Positions 44,314-53,525 of a stretch of DNA of 64,000 bases are shown here, one piece after another. The position numbers and the translations under genes are program-made. This DNA is from Cyanophora paradoxa. Taxonomy: Eukaryota > Glaucocystophyceae > Cyanophorales > Cyanophoraceae. The notes beneath the pieces were generated by a model, which worked only from the letters and a program-made list of their open reading frames with translations, made no database searches and had not been told where the DNA came from. The stretch is taken from NCBI GenBank assembly GCA_004431415.1, contig QPMI01000657.1, forward strand, positions 206,281 through 270,280, given 5' to 3'. Each line of letters starts with the position of its first letter. Position 1 is the first letter of the stretch.

Positions 44314-45336
44314 TTATGTAATGCTGATCAACTCGCCACTAAATGTTGTTGCAGAGGAGAAGACCCCTGTGGTTCCTGTAAAAACTGCAACAGTCTCATT
44401 GGCTGCAAGATTGAAAATGCAAGACAAAAGGATGGGTTTGTTGACAAATGTGCTTGTGTTGTTAGCAGCAAATTCGAAGCCCTCAGGATTTAAACCATTC
44501 ACTCTCAAATAAAGCACAATTGTGGCTGTTGTTGTTGAATGTGTATAAACAGAGAATCGATAATGTCCAGCGACAGGAGCAGTAAATCTTCCCGTTGACC
44601 CATTAAAAGACCCTGTGACATTCACAAGATTTGTCAACCAAGTTCCAAGAAGAGTCGCAGCTGATGCAGTGTGATCATAGCCAAGTTGAAAGCAAAACCT
44701 TGGCTGAAAATTGTTCTTCAAGTAGCAACCTGTATTGATCGTTAATGAATTGGCTTCAAGTGTTGCAATGGTATTGCTATTTCGCTTCAATAGAAGATTA
44801 ACATCAGCCCCTGTATCGATTTCAGGGGTTAATAACCTTGTGGTTGCAGTAATGATGGGCTGGGAAATAGTAGGTGTTGAGACTCCACCACTTGCTGTAA
44901 CCAATCCTGAAAAGGTGCTTGTTCCTGTAATGCTTACCTGATTTGCTGTAAGGGGTCCATCAATCCTTGCCCCATCTCCAATATATGCCCCTCCACTTCT
45001 CACAACCAGAGCAGCATTATTGATTGTATTATCAAAAGTTACAATCTTGGGTGTGGTGACCCCTCCCACATCATCATAAATTGCGGAATCCGAAACAATC
45101 TGACCTGATTGGACTTGGTTCTTGTTTGAAACTATTAAACCTGTGGTTCTCACCTTGCCCACATTGCGATCACATCGAATTTCTTTGCATCTTATCACTG
45201 AATTCTGAGAAAACGAATCAGCCCCTGTCGTTTCTGTGCAGATAAACCCAGGGGTTGCATCTGTTACTGTATGGTTGAGTTGATGTATTTTTGGGGCGGC
45301 ATAACAGAAAACGGGAACAGCAATTTGTGTAGACAT
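44314..45336 (-). CDS. fibre protein with head motif and C1q-like tip, copy 1 (type a)
   Basis: 340 residues, ATG start. The N-terminal head (about residues 30-130) has IRCKEIRCDRNVGKVRTTG, NKNQVQ and SGGAYIGDGARIDG, shared by all fibre paralogues here. A Thr/Asn-rich shaft follows. The C-terminal ~130 residues read as a C1q/TNF-like jelly roll (GRFTAPVAGHYRFSVYTHST...LYLRVNG...FSGELISI), a fold that forms trimers and binds ligands. It is probably a trimeric virion fibre anchored by the head (inference). The paralogue at 53,526 has the same head and a diverged tip. A 21-bp gap separates it from the downstream small protein, suggesting co-transcription. Confidence 0.75.
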   Translation of the reverse strand: MSTQIAVPVFCYAAPKIHQLNHTVTDATPGFICTETTGADSFSQNSVIRCKEIRCDRNVGKVRTTGLIVSNKNQVQSGQIVSDSAIYDDVGGVTTPKIVTFDNTINNAALVVRSGGAYIGDGARIDGPLTANQVSITGTSTFSGLVTASGGVSTPTISQPIITATTRLLTPEIDTGADVNLLLKRNSNTIATLEANSLTINTGCYLKNNFQPRFCFQLGYDHTASAATLLGTWLTNLVNVTGSFNGSTGRFTAPVAGHYRFSVYTHSTTTATIVLYLRVNGLNPEGFEFAANNTSTFVNKPILLSCIFNLAANETVAVFTGTTGVFSSATTFSGELISIT

Positions 45337-45358
45337 TCTTTACTTTATAGGAATAATA

Positions 45359-46426
45359 TTATGTTGCGCTTATTAACATTCCCCCAAAACTTGATCGATT
45401 GGTGTATTGTATTGAACCAGCGGTGTTATTGTAAATTCCTATCCAATCATTAGCAGCAAGGTTCATAATACATTCATAATATAAAGGCGATCTTGACACT
45501 GAGGAACTGTAAGTTGCTCTCATTTCATATACTGATGTTATTCCATTTTTCCGAATATTGAGAATAACAGAGGATATTTGACTACTTGCAAGACTCAAAT
45601 TAAAGAAGAAGCGATAATCTCCCGCAATAGGGGCTGTAAACAATCGTGTCGCAGTATTGAAATTATTCCCATGGTTTACATATACTCCAAAGAAGTTAAT
45701 AAAAGTTTCAGACTGTGTTGTAGTTACATATGTTGATTGGTTTGAAGTCATAACACTAACCATAAAACGAGGGCATCCATTTCGTTTCAAACATATACCT
45801 GATGAAAATACGATTGCTTCTATATTTGATGGTGTTGTTTGAATATTTTGTAATGTCACAATTGTGTTACCATTTCTTTTGTAGGTAGAATTTGTGTTTC
45901 CAATGGTATTATTTTCAAGGGTTGATAATCTTGTGGATAGGTTGATGGTCTCAAAAATCATATTCCCCGAAAGTCCACCATTGAAAGTCATAGACCCACC
46001 AAAACTACTTGTCCCACTCACATTAAATTGATTTGCTGTGACAGTCCCCACCACAATTGCTCCATCTTCAATGTAGGCACCTCCACTTCTGACTACAAGA
46101 GCCGAATTATTTACTGTGTTATCAAAAGTAACTATCTTTGCTGTGGTGAATCCACCCACATTATCATATATTGCTGAATCGGGGACTATTTGACCCGCTT
46201 GAACCTGATTTTTATTCGAGATAATAATACCTGTGGTTCTTATCTTACCATTATTGCGATCACATCTTATTTCTTTCACTCTCAGTATATTCCCTTCTGT
46301 AAAAGATGTATTGCTTGTGGTTTCAGTGCAAATAAAGCCGGGTATAGAGTCGACAACTTCATGAGAGGTGCTATGTAGTGATTTCGCGGCGAGTTCATAG
46401 TTTGGGATCTCTAAAAGGGAGGTCAT
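45359..46426 (-). CDS. fibre protein with head motif and C1q-like tip, copy 1 (type b)
   Basis: 355 residues starting MTSLLEIPNY. Head motifs LRVKEIRCDRNNGKIRTTG and RSGGAYIEDGAIVVG are present. GAYIGDG is changed to GAYIEDG, unlike the other copies. The shaft has TANQFNVSGTSSFGGSMTFN. The tip matches the C1q pattern (RLFTAPIAGDYRFFFNLSLA...LNIRKNG...SSFGGMLISAT). The partner gene is 54,568-55,635, with a near-identical head and a diverged tip. It lies 22 bp upstream of the type a fibre. Confidence 0.75.
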   Translation of the reverse strand: MTSLLEIPNYELAAKSLHSTSHEVVDSIPGFICTETTSNTSFTEGNILRVKEIRCDRNNGKIRTTGIIISNKNQVQAGQIVPDSAIYDNVGGFTTAKIVTFDNTVNNSALVVRSGGAYIEDGAIVVGTVTANQFNVSGTSSFGGSMTFNGGLSGNMIFETINLSTRLSTLENNTIGNTNSTYKRNGNTIVTLQNIQTTPSNIEAIVFSSGICLKRNGCPRFMVSVMTSNQSTYVTTTQSETFINFFGVYVNHGNNFNTATRLFTAPIAGDYRFFFNLSLASSQISSVILNIRKNGITSVYEMRATYSSSVSRSPLYYECIMNLAANDWIGIYNNTAGSIQYTNRSSFGGMLISAT

Positions 46427-46451
46427 CTTTGTAATAGTGTGAGAATCTTAA

Positions 46452-48005
46452 TTATGCTGTTGCTATCCAATGAATTGCAATTGAAAGCCACTGCGGCTGA
46501 ATGGTTACCCATCCTGCTGCCCAAATAACAAGGTTAATAGTTGTTAAGGTAGTTGAGTTACTTGATATTCCTATTTTATAATCGATTTCTACATTTGTTG
46601 CGGGTAGTCCCTGCAATGTCACAACAACAGATGGGGTGGATGCAAAAGCGGGACTCCAATTTAATGTAATGGAATGGTTTTGCCTTGCTGAACTGCCCCC
46701 AATTTGAGGATTCGCAATTGTCATTTCATACCTTCCCTTCCTTATTCCATTAGTAATGTAATCATCAAAAACATATTGGGGCATCAATTTTGTAACCTTA
46801 GAGTTGTCCCGAGGATCCCTAACCCACATTTCTCTTGCATATGCATTTCCACGAACAAGTAGGGTTTTATCCTGATAGTAAGATATAGAGTTAGTAGAAA
46901 GGGTAGAGTTGTGGAAATTCCAAATTACAGGAGGATCGGGCATAATATAAGGGTCATAATCAAGAAAGTAACCTGATCCAATAAGAAGGTTTGCATTTGC
47001 TGTAATGTTATTTGCTGTAAAGGGATCGAGAGTTGGTTTATTGGTCAGGTCATTGTAGTTGCCCGAAAAAATCGCTGGTTTGTTATAAATATCTGTATTC
47101 CAATCATGAGTGTGTGCAAAATCTGTAATCTCTGCCTTTGTGTGATTGTGTGCAAAGTCTGTAATCTCTGCCTTGGTGTGGGTGTGACCAACATATGCAA
47201 CATTTCCGAGATCTAATATCTCTGATTTAACATGAGTGTGAGCGAAATTCGTAATGTCTGCTCGGGTGTGATAGTGTGCAAAATCTGTTATTTGGGACTT
47301 GGTGTGAGTGTGTGCAAAATCTGTGATTTCTGCCTTTGTGTGGGTGTGTGATCTATTATTAAGGTCGAGGAAACTCCCCGAAAATGCAACAGGGTGTAGA
47401 TTTGCTGCGGTGGGTTTATTAATGAGATCATTATAGTCTCCTGTAAATGAAACGGTTTTCAGTTCCCCCCTCCCTACATAATCCGAAGGGAGATCGATTT
47501 TAATAGGCATTATAGCTGGATCATCTGGGATCACATACTCTCCACCTGTGTGAACAACAGGGTATCTTCGAATATACATATTGGATGCACCCATGAGAGG
47601 TGCCACAATGGGCACATCCGAATTAACGAGATTGCAAGTGATAGAAAAAATGGTTTTGGGGGCATACAGATTGCAATCAAAGGTCACAGTGGCGGGATCA
47701 ATAGTAGGATCGACATTTGAACAGATCTGAAACATCCACCCACCCACACAGTTGCAATTTAAATTGCGAAAGGCTGTGCCTGCCATTGCATCCACATAGC
47801 CGATCCCATTTGCAATGTCATAGATGTGACCAAACTCGTAACCGAAAAGGTCATTCCATAGGTTAGAAGCCATAGCTCCCATCACATAGCCTTTTAGATT
47901 AACAATTAGGTCATTGGATTCACTGGGTATATTGGCATGGGTTATATAAAATTGATTATCCAATACAGCATTCTTTACTGTCGTTTCTACTATGGGTTCC
48001 GTCAT
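46452..48005 (-). CDS. long fibre with HxH shaft repeats, copy 1
   Basis: 517 residues, ATG start (MTEPIVETTV). The N-terminal ~165 residues are unique to this copy. A shaft with seven HxH modules of 12-18 residues follows (HTHTKAEITDFA, HTHTKSQITDFA, HYHTRADITNFA and so on), preceded and followed by Asn/Leu-rich NDLINKPT-type modules. HxH repeats that bind metal ions occur in the needle of phage T4 gp37, and HTH..EITD units are frequent in phage tail fibres. The C-terminal ~200 residues are shared with 55,661-57,082 at very high identity. Probable receptor-binding or shaft protein of the virion. Confidence 0.75.
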   Translation of the reverse strand: MTEPIVETTVKNAVLDNQFYITHANIPSESNDLIVNLKGYVMGAMASNLWNDLFGYEFGHIYDIANGIGYVDAMAGTAFRNLNCNCVGGWMFQICSNVDPTIDPATVTFDCNLYAPKTIFSITCNLVNSDVPIVAPLMGASNMYIRRYPVVHTGGEYVIPDDPAIMPIKIDLPSDYVGRGELKTVSFTGDYNDLINKPTAANLHPVAFSGSFLDLNNRSHTHTKAEITDFAHTHTKSQITDFAHYHTRADITNFAHTHVKSEILDLGNVAYVGHTHTKAEITDFAHNHTKAEITDFAHTHDWNTDIYNKPAIFSGNYNDLTNKPTLDPFTANNITANANLLIGSGYFLDYDPYIMPDPPVIWNFHNSTLSTNSISYYQDKTLLVRGNAYAREMWVRDPRDNSKVTKLMPQYVFDDYITNGIRKGRYEMTIANPQIGGSSARQNHSITLNWSPAFASTPSVVVTLQGLPATNVEIDYKIGISSNSTTLTTINLVIWAAGWVTIQPQWLSIAIHWIATA

Positions 48006-48034
48006 TATTTCTCTATTATGGCATACTACAAAAA

Positions 48035-49715
48035 TTAGGGTCGCATTGGGAGAAGCTCGTATGTTCTGCCCTCTCGTTGTGCAATTTCCGCCATAAAGTC
48101 TGCATTATCTTTTATTATTGATTCAGCCATTTGTTGTGCTCGTGATTTTTTGGGTGCTGCCCTACTTGCTGGTGGTTGATCAGTTCTCACAACACTAAGA
48201 CCATGCCCCTCGGCTGACCTCACCTCTAACCCCACATCTCCTTCGGCTGTTTGGGTCACATTAAGCTCTGGTGTTGAGTATTTATTACCTGCACCTGCAA
48301 TGACCCTATCACAGCATGCAAAACATAAAGCTCGGAATTTGTATGCAAGCACAAGTCCTCCAACACCGAGAATCGGCAAGAGAATGAGAAGCACTAACGT
48401 CCCGGGATCCATTCCTGGCGATCCGACTGGATTTGTAGGATTACTGGGATTATTAGGTGTCGTGTTCGGATCTGGATCAGTTGTAGGGGGATCTTTTGAA
48501 TCGGGATCTGGGTTAGGCTGGTTCGGATTGGGATCGTTTGGTGGCGGTTCTGTCGACCCTGCTAATGAGGTCGGCGCCGTGTATGCATTCGCAAACACGA
48601 TGGGAGCCGTCGCTGGATTTCCTGTGGAGGATCCTGAGATTGCACCATAGGTATCTGACAGATATTTATATAATTCCTTTGTCACAGGCGGATTGCTCAC
48701 AGATTGACACACCCAAATATTGCATGTGGTATCATACACTGTGTCCCTGATAAAGGGCGGTAGAGCTGTCCCACTGAATGACTCAAAGAATCCATTTCGC
48801 GATAGCAATCGATGCCCTGCATCACAGTTCCCTCCCTCGAAATATTTGGTAGCCGAAATTGCACCTTGCACATAAATATTGCAAGTCGAGTGCATTCCAA
48901 TGTTATTTAGGTTGGGAGTGTATCTGTCATCGAGCCGGACAGTGCACACCCATGGGGAAGCGGTTTTTATATATTTCTTATCGCCCACTTCGATTACATC
49001 TGTATTTGGGTGGCTGTCAAGCTGAGTCCAAACAGCATCATATCTGAAAGTGTAATAAACTAAGAGCCCATCAGTAGAGGATGTGAAAGCAAAGAAGGTC
49101 ATAAAGTCCGTGGATCCAAAGAAGTCAGCATTGGTCGATGTTAGGGTGACTCTGGGATAGCTCATGTTGACAGTCTCAGAAGGATATGGAATATAAGAGG
49201 TGTAATTGCGATTGAACAGGTAATAGTGAAATCCATCTGAGACATTCGAGTGAGTGGGCAAGGTGACTGTTAAGGTCTTACTGCGATTTTCAAACGTGTT
49301 CTGTATGACAATGTTACAAGTATTAATATATCGAGAATCGAAAAAGTAATTATTTGTAACTCGATTATCGATCAGAGTCGCATTGGTTCCATTAAATACG
49401 AAATTCTGCCCATTGATCCTCGTAGTATATAGGTCGGTCACATCGAGTGGATACCTTATTTTTAATCGATCTTCGGAGTCAAACCGAGGTATTGTTCCTG
49501 TTGCCTTCCAACTGATAGTAAAGGGAGGAGCAAGAGACACTGCTGGGATAACAGAGAGATTAAATTTCGAAAAATACAACCCAACAGGATATCCTGACAG
49601 AGCATAGGTCACTGTTGCATTTCCGACAAGTGTAAAGCCGGTTGTTGTTATATTTGTTGCGACAAATGGAGAGTAGCCGGCTGGTGCATTTTGAAGTGAT
49701 GTAACACATATGAAT
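48035..49715 (-). pseudogene. membrane-anchored surface protein, apparently lacking its start
   Basis: The frame is open from about 49,715 to 48,035. It has no ATG in its first 35 codons, and the first stop upstream lies inside the hairpin at 49,704-49,776. The GTG at 49,612 is only a formal start. It has beta-rich ectodomain sequence with many Asn/Ser/Thr, a Pro/Asn/Asp-rich linker (about 48,450-48,570), then a transmembrane helix (TLVLLILLPILGVGGLVLAY) with Cys-rich juxtamembrane residues and a charged ~110-residue cytosolic or internal tail. This fits a type I membrane protein of a viral envelope or inner membrane. The missing 5' end suggests truncation at the hairpin. Function unknown. 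Confidence 0.6.
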
Positions 49716-49776
49716 ATTCATATTTTAATCCCTCGGCGTTCCGCCTCAGGATTAAAATATGAATATTCATATGTGT
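49704..49776. repeat. 28-bp perfect inverted repeat (hairpin)
   Basis: Arms 49,704-49,731 and 49,749-49,776 are perfect complements (start ACACATATGAATATTCAT). The 17-base GC-rich loop holds a further GGCG/CGCC pairing. Each arm also contains the palindrome ATGAATATTCAT. It lies where the open frame of the minus-strand surface gene loses its start and at the edge of a ~1-kb non-coding AT-rich region. Candidates: a transcription terminator or RNA-processing hairpin, or a replication or recombination end. Confidence 0.95.
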
Positions 49777-50766
49777 GATTCGATGTTATATCAATAAAAT
49801 CGATTAATTTATTTGAATTTTCACATGAATTTTCATATTTGTATATGCATTTTCAATTAATTTAATCGATGTTATATCGATAAACTCGATTAATCGATAT
49901 TGTATCTTAATTGTAGTTAATCGGAATTATATCTATAACTTCGATTGATCTTAATTGAAACCTAAATGAATCTTATCGGAATTATATCAATAAATTCGAT
50001 TAAATCATGTTCTTTTCCGATTAAATCAATTAAATATTTAACTTTGTTACCATAAGTGGTCTAAGTTGACTCACTTTTCATAAACATTTTGAACTCTCAG
50101 TCTCCTTGAATTTCTTAATATGACTCAACTTAGTCAACTTAGTCAACTTTGTTACCATAATCAATCAGGGTGGACTCACTTTTAGATCAACTTTGAAATT
50201 TCAAGCAAAATCAACTTGGATTTCAAAAGTGGATCTTCTAAGTGGACTCAATATGTTCACTCTGTGATACATGTTAGCTTAAATCCTTACTGTTTATGGT
50301 CAGGGTTGACTAAGTGGGGGGAGTTGACACATTTTTTGAAATCCTTTTTAGAAAAGTTTAGGTCCCAAATATTTCCTGTGAAATTTGAGTCAACTCAACC
50401 CACTTAGTCAACCCTCCCATTGAATTCGTAACAAAATCCATATACTTTTACTTCTTTTACGATTAATATGAGTCAACCTTGAGTCCACTTAAATATAAAT
50501 ATAATATAATAGGGGGAATCAAGGGGAGATGCTGAGTTTTATTGTAAGGAAATCGAATAGTATTCGAAATACTTTACATTGCTTAATGTAGGGTGCATTC
50601 ATATTTCGGCTACATCATACAGTAGAATTCTATTGTAACAAAAGCTACTGTAGAAAGAAAATCATTGTAGAAAGCTATTGTAGGAAAGGATATATTATAT
50701 CCTTTTTTAACGATTGCCATTGTAATAAAAAAGGTAAATCACCCTGATCATCATTATAGAAACCCA
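49777..50766 (+). repeat. AT-rich non-coding region with iteron-like repeats
   Basis: No gene in about 990 bp. At 49,780-50,010 there are about four diverged copies of a unit like GTTATATCAATAAA.TCGATT. At 50,055-50,490 there are ten or more copies of AGTTGACT/AGTCAACT-type motifs in both directions. These include an inverted pair (GGTTGACTAAGTGGG at 50,304-50,318 and its complement at 50,399-50,413) and a direct repeat AACTTTGTTACCATAA (about 50,040 and 50,138). The look is that of a replication origin or control region. This is inference. Confidence 0.6.
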
Positions 50767-51165
50767 TCAAAACGGGAATCTATCATGTTTATGTCTCTCA
50801 GTCTTCTCAAATGTAAGGAAATTCATTGTTTTATCGATCTCATCTGCAACTGCTTGTGTTTTATGCTGAGCTTCTTTACCACAACTGAATATATCAATTG
50901 CTAACATGCCTTCATTGGAATAACAATGAGCTGTGCAATGGCTTTCATCTAATAGCAGAACTAATGCAAATCCAGGAGGTGATAGTTTCCCATCAAATAT
51001 CTCACAGTGTTTATGAACAATCCTAATACCTTGTCTCAATATAGCTTGTTCAAGGGTTCTCATAATCCAATTACCTAGGAAGCTCACATGCTCATGTCCT
51101 GTTGCTATAGCTGATTTAGCTTTGTAATCAAGCATAACATGAAAGCCTCTGTATTTAGTCTCCAT
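50767..51165 (-). CDS. speD: S-adenosylmethionine decarboxylase proenzyme, SpeD type
   Basis: 132 residues, the usual length of bacterial/archaeal class SpeD. The segment LLLDESHCTAHCYSNEGMLA then IDIFSCG matches the family signature. The Ser of ESH is the self-cleavage site that becomes the pyruvoyl group, the second His and the Cys of FSCG are conserved catalytic residues, and YSNEG aligns with the Pro/Tyr-x-x-G segment. An N-terminal FHVMLDYKAK strand also fits. The enzyme makes decarboxylated SAM, the aminopropyl donor for spermidine. SpeD is carried by some marine phages and algal viruses, and polyamines could neutralise packaged DNA (inference). It lies between the non-coding region and a zinc protein on the same strand. 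Confidence 0.85.
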   Translation of the reverse strand: METKYRGFHVMLDYKAKSAIATGHEHVSFLGNWIMRTLEQAILRQGIRIVHKHCEIFDGKLSPPGFALVLLLDESHCTAHCYSNEGMLAIDIFSCGKEAQHKTQAVADEIDKTMNFLTFEKTERHKHDRFPF

Positions 51166-51194
51166 TAAGAATACCTTAGAAAAATTAATTAAAC

Positions 51195-51467
51195 CTAATC
51201 GAACCTAATGCAAATATCCCTATACTCTACTCTAATTGATGAAGTAGTCCTTTTTCTATAAGCCTGAGAATGCTTCTTGTTGCATTCTCTGCAACCTGAT
51301 CCCTTCACATGATTAAAGGGATAGGTAAGGATCACCTTGTTACACTGCAAACATCTAACAGATACTTTCTCTTGAGCTTTGATGTAATGTGTCTCACTGT
51401 AATCGAATTTATCTTTACCATGAACTGTCATAGCAGCATCAATAAACTTTTTTGTTTTACTATCCAT
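51195..51467 (-). CDS. small zinc-binding protein (DUF723-like)
   Basis: 90 residues. The pattern FDYSETHYIKAQEKVSVRCL then CNKVILTYPFNHVKGSGCRE plus CNK resembles the YxxxxxKV.I.C...G.F.....H..G.GC..C module found in phage and giant-virus nuclease-associated proteins. It may be a DNA-binding or nuclease-derived domain. No HNH or GIY-YIG catalytic centre is present. It starts 22 bp downstream of the preceding fibre gene and is followed by speD 29 bp on. Confidence 0.6.
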   Translation of the reverse strand: MDSKTKKFIDAAMTVHGKDKFDYSETHYIKAQEKVSVRCLQCNKVILTYPFNHVKGSGCRECNKKHSQAYRKRTTSSIRVEYRDICIRFD

Positions 51468-51489
51468 ACTCTATATATAACCAATATTC

Positions 51490-52323
51490 TTATGGAGCAG
51501 TATCCTGCCCAAAAATGGGGAAATATCGATTTGTGCCATAATACTCAGCATAGGTATTCTGCTTTGCAATAAAATCGGTTCTCTCAGCATATAATACACA
51601 CTTGTAGATACCAAACTTGGTGGCTCTAACCAGGAACTGATAATCTTCCAAACCAAAATTGACTCCATGATAAGCAATTCCGAAATTATCATATGGGGTG
51701 ATCACAACTGCAAAATTAGGAGTTCCACCCTCCACTTGACATACAGCATATACATCTGGTGGAATATCCACAACAACCTTGTAGTGGTCACCAATCTCAA
51801 CAAGAGAGTCTACAACTGCTGTCTGTTCATTTACCACAATGGGGAATATTTTGATTATATAGGGGGCATTCATGCTGGGGACATAGGTTCGAATTCTTGT
51901 ATTGGGATCAATGGGATTGGGTTGATCATTCACAAATAAAGGCGCTCCAACAGCCCCACCAACCCTAAGTCCATCACCAATATAAGCTCCCCCCGATTTG
52001 CAGTTAATAGCTCCCGACCTAGATTCAAAAGAATAAGTAGACAGAGGATCTCCATAGCTATCTGGGTCTCCATAATGAGCAGAGAAGTTTGCATTTGTGA
52101 CAAGTAGCTTAGTTGTCTTAACTATTCCATTATTTTTATCACATCTGAGTTCCTGTAATCTCAGTTTATGGGTGGAACCAAAGGTGTTCATTGTAGGTTG
52201 GACCTCTGTTGATTGGAGACCCTCTACATCATCAAAGGTAGCATGCTGTAGAACATGGTTTGCTGGGGCAGCTAATGATAGCTGTGGTGTAATAATTCGT
52301 TCAAGTGGGGGTTGCTCAGCCAT
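51490..52323 (-). CDS. fibre protein with shared head motif, distinct tip (type c)
   Basis: 277 residues, ATG start (MAEQPPLERI). The head has LRLQELRCDKNNGIVKTTKL, then LVTNANF and CKSGGAYIGDGLRVGGAV, homologous to the other fibres. The remaining ~140 residues are a beta-rich domain (VVVDIPPDVYAVCQVEGG and others) without the C1q signature, similar in style to the type d neighbour. Single copy in the window. Tail-to-head arrangement with the other fibre genes (23-bp gap) suggests one transcription unit. Confidence 0.7.
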   Translation of the reverse strand: MAEQPPLERIITPQLSLAAPANHVLQHATFDDVEGLQSTEVQPTMNTFGSTHKLRLQELRCDKNNGIVKTTKLLVTNANFSAHYGDPDSYGDPLSTYSFESRSGAINCKSGGAYIGDGLRVGGAVGAPLFVNDQPNPIDPNTRIRTYVPSMNAPYIIKIFPIVVNEQTAVVDSLVEIGDHYKVVVDIPPDVYAVCQVEGGTPNFAVVITPYDNFGIAYHGVNFGLEDYQFLVRATKFGIYKCVLYAERTDFIAKQNTYAEYYGTNRYFPIFGQDTAP

Positions 52324-52346
52324 TTTACATTAAAGGGATATATCTT

Positions 52347-53201
52347 TTATGGGGTTGGGTCATCAATTACATCTGGCTCTTGGTAAAACCCTGTTGTGAA
52401 TATATCAGCAACATTTACCCCACGAAGTGCTGAAACAGCTGCTATGTCTGTTCTCAGTCCCATAATCATAGTATTGTAAACTCCAACCTCAGTGACATAC
52501 AAATCATAAGTAAATGTCAGATTGTTATAAACACAATATCCCCGACCAAAATGGTTGGATGCTTGAACAAAGAATAGGTAATTGTGACCTTGTTGGTTAT
52601 TATTTGCTCTACACATTGAGAGCATTGCTGTGGGAAGAGGAATATTCCTTCTCACTCGATCAGTTCCTGTAATGGAAACCAATTCTGAATTTTCAAGAGT
52701 GACAGATGATGCAACATAGAAATGCAGAAAAGGTTGCTGTGCAACTGGTGTATAGAACCGAATTCTTTGTGGGTTCTCTACATTTTGTTCAAGAGTATCT
52801 GGGACATCATTATACGAAATTGAGGATGAAAGCTGACCTGAAATTCGACAGCCACCCCCAATAAATGCTCCTCCTGATCTCACAGTAACAGCTGCAGAAT
52901 TCTTATCGAAATCAAGGGCTTTCAGATCAACACTGTAAGCATCAGGACCTCCATTAGTAGGTTGGAAGAAGTTTGCATTTGTGACAAGAAGTCGAGTTGT
53001 TTTCACCACACCAGAATTCTTATCAGCTCTCAGCTCTTTAACTCGAATAATCGAATTTTTATCAAAGGAGTTGCCATTGGAATTGGGTCTCTCTGTGGAT
53101 TCTAAACCACGAACCTCATCATTTACTTCATGTTGGCGAAAGTGCATTGCAGGGGATCCAAGGGAATATATAGGCAGTTGAACTCGATTATATTCACCCA
53201 T
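52347..53201 (-). CDS. fibre protein with shared head motif, distinct tip (type d)
   Basis: The frame is open from 53,240. I choose the ATG at 53,201 (MGEYNRVQLPIYSL) because its start aligns with the other fibres, while the 53,240 ATG would add a hydrophobic stretch and overlap the upstream gene's stop (ATGA). The head has IIRVKELRADKNSGVVKTTR and RSGGAFIGGGCRISG. Cys in RCDKN is changed to Ala here. The tip is beta-rich (MLSMCRANNNQQGHNYLFFV and others) and related to type c. It is probably another interchangeable virion fibre. Confidence 0.7.
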   Translation of the reverse strand: MGEYNRVQLPIYSLGSPAMHFRQHEVNDEVRGLESTERPNSNGNSFDKNSIIRVKELRADKNSGVVKTTRLLVTNANFFQPTNGGPDAYSVDLKALDFDKNSAAVTVRSGGAFIGGGCRISGQLSSSISYNDVPDTLEQNVENPQRIRFYTPVAQQPFLHFYVASSVTLENSELVSITGTDRVRRNIPLPTAMLSMCRANNNQQGHNYLFFVQASNHFGRGYCVYNNLTFTYDLYVTEVGVYNTMIMGLRTDIAAVSALRGVNVADIFTTGFYQEPDVIDDPTP

Positions 53202-53236
53202 TGCTTCTTTTACTAAGAAGGAAAGAAAAATAATGT

Positions 53237-53503
53237 TCATTGTTCTTCTGTGACAATATTATACTCGATCGCTTTTTTCACAGTTCCCCTTCGGAATGCC
53301 TGTAACACAATTGCTTCCTTTGAGGTTGGTATTTGAACTCCACCTGAGATGCAAGAGTGGATCTCTTTCTGAACAATCTCATCAATTGCGATTCTTGCCC
53401 TGTTATGGGCTGCATTATCGATCCAATCTTGAACAGAAGCAGCACAAAATTCCATTCCCAACTTCTCAATATCAGATAGAACCACTTGGTAAATATTCGA
53501 CAT
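53237..53503 (-). CDS. small fibre-block protein, copy 2
   Basis: 88 residues, about 90% identical to the 44,029-44,292 product (MSNIYQVVLSD, then SVQDWIDNAAHNRARIAIDE). It again follows the type a fibre by about 22 bp, so the pairing of fibre plus small protein was duplicated as a unit. Its stop codon overlaps the upstream ATG of the next frame (ATGA). Confidence 0.7.
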   Translation of the reverse strand: MSNIYQVVLSDIEKLGMEFCAASVQDWIDNAAHNRARIAIDEIVQKEIHSCISGGVQIPTSKEAIVLQAFRRGTVKKAIEYNIVTEEQ

Positions 53504-53525
53504 TTCCTAAACTACCATAAGAAAA

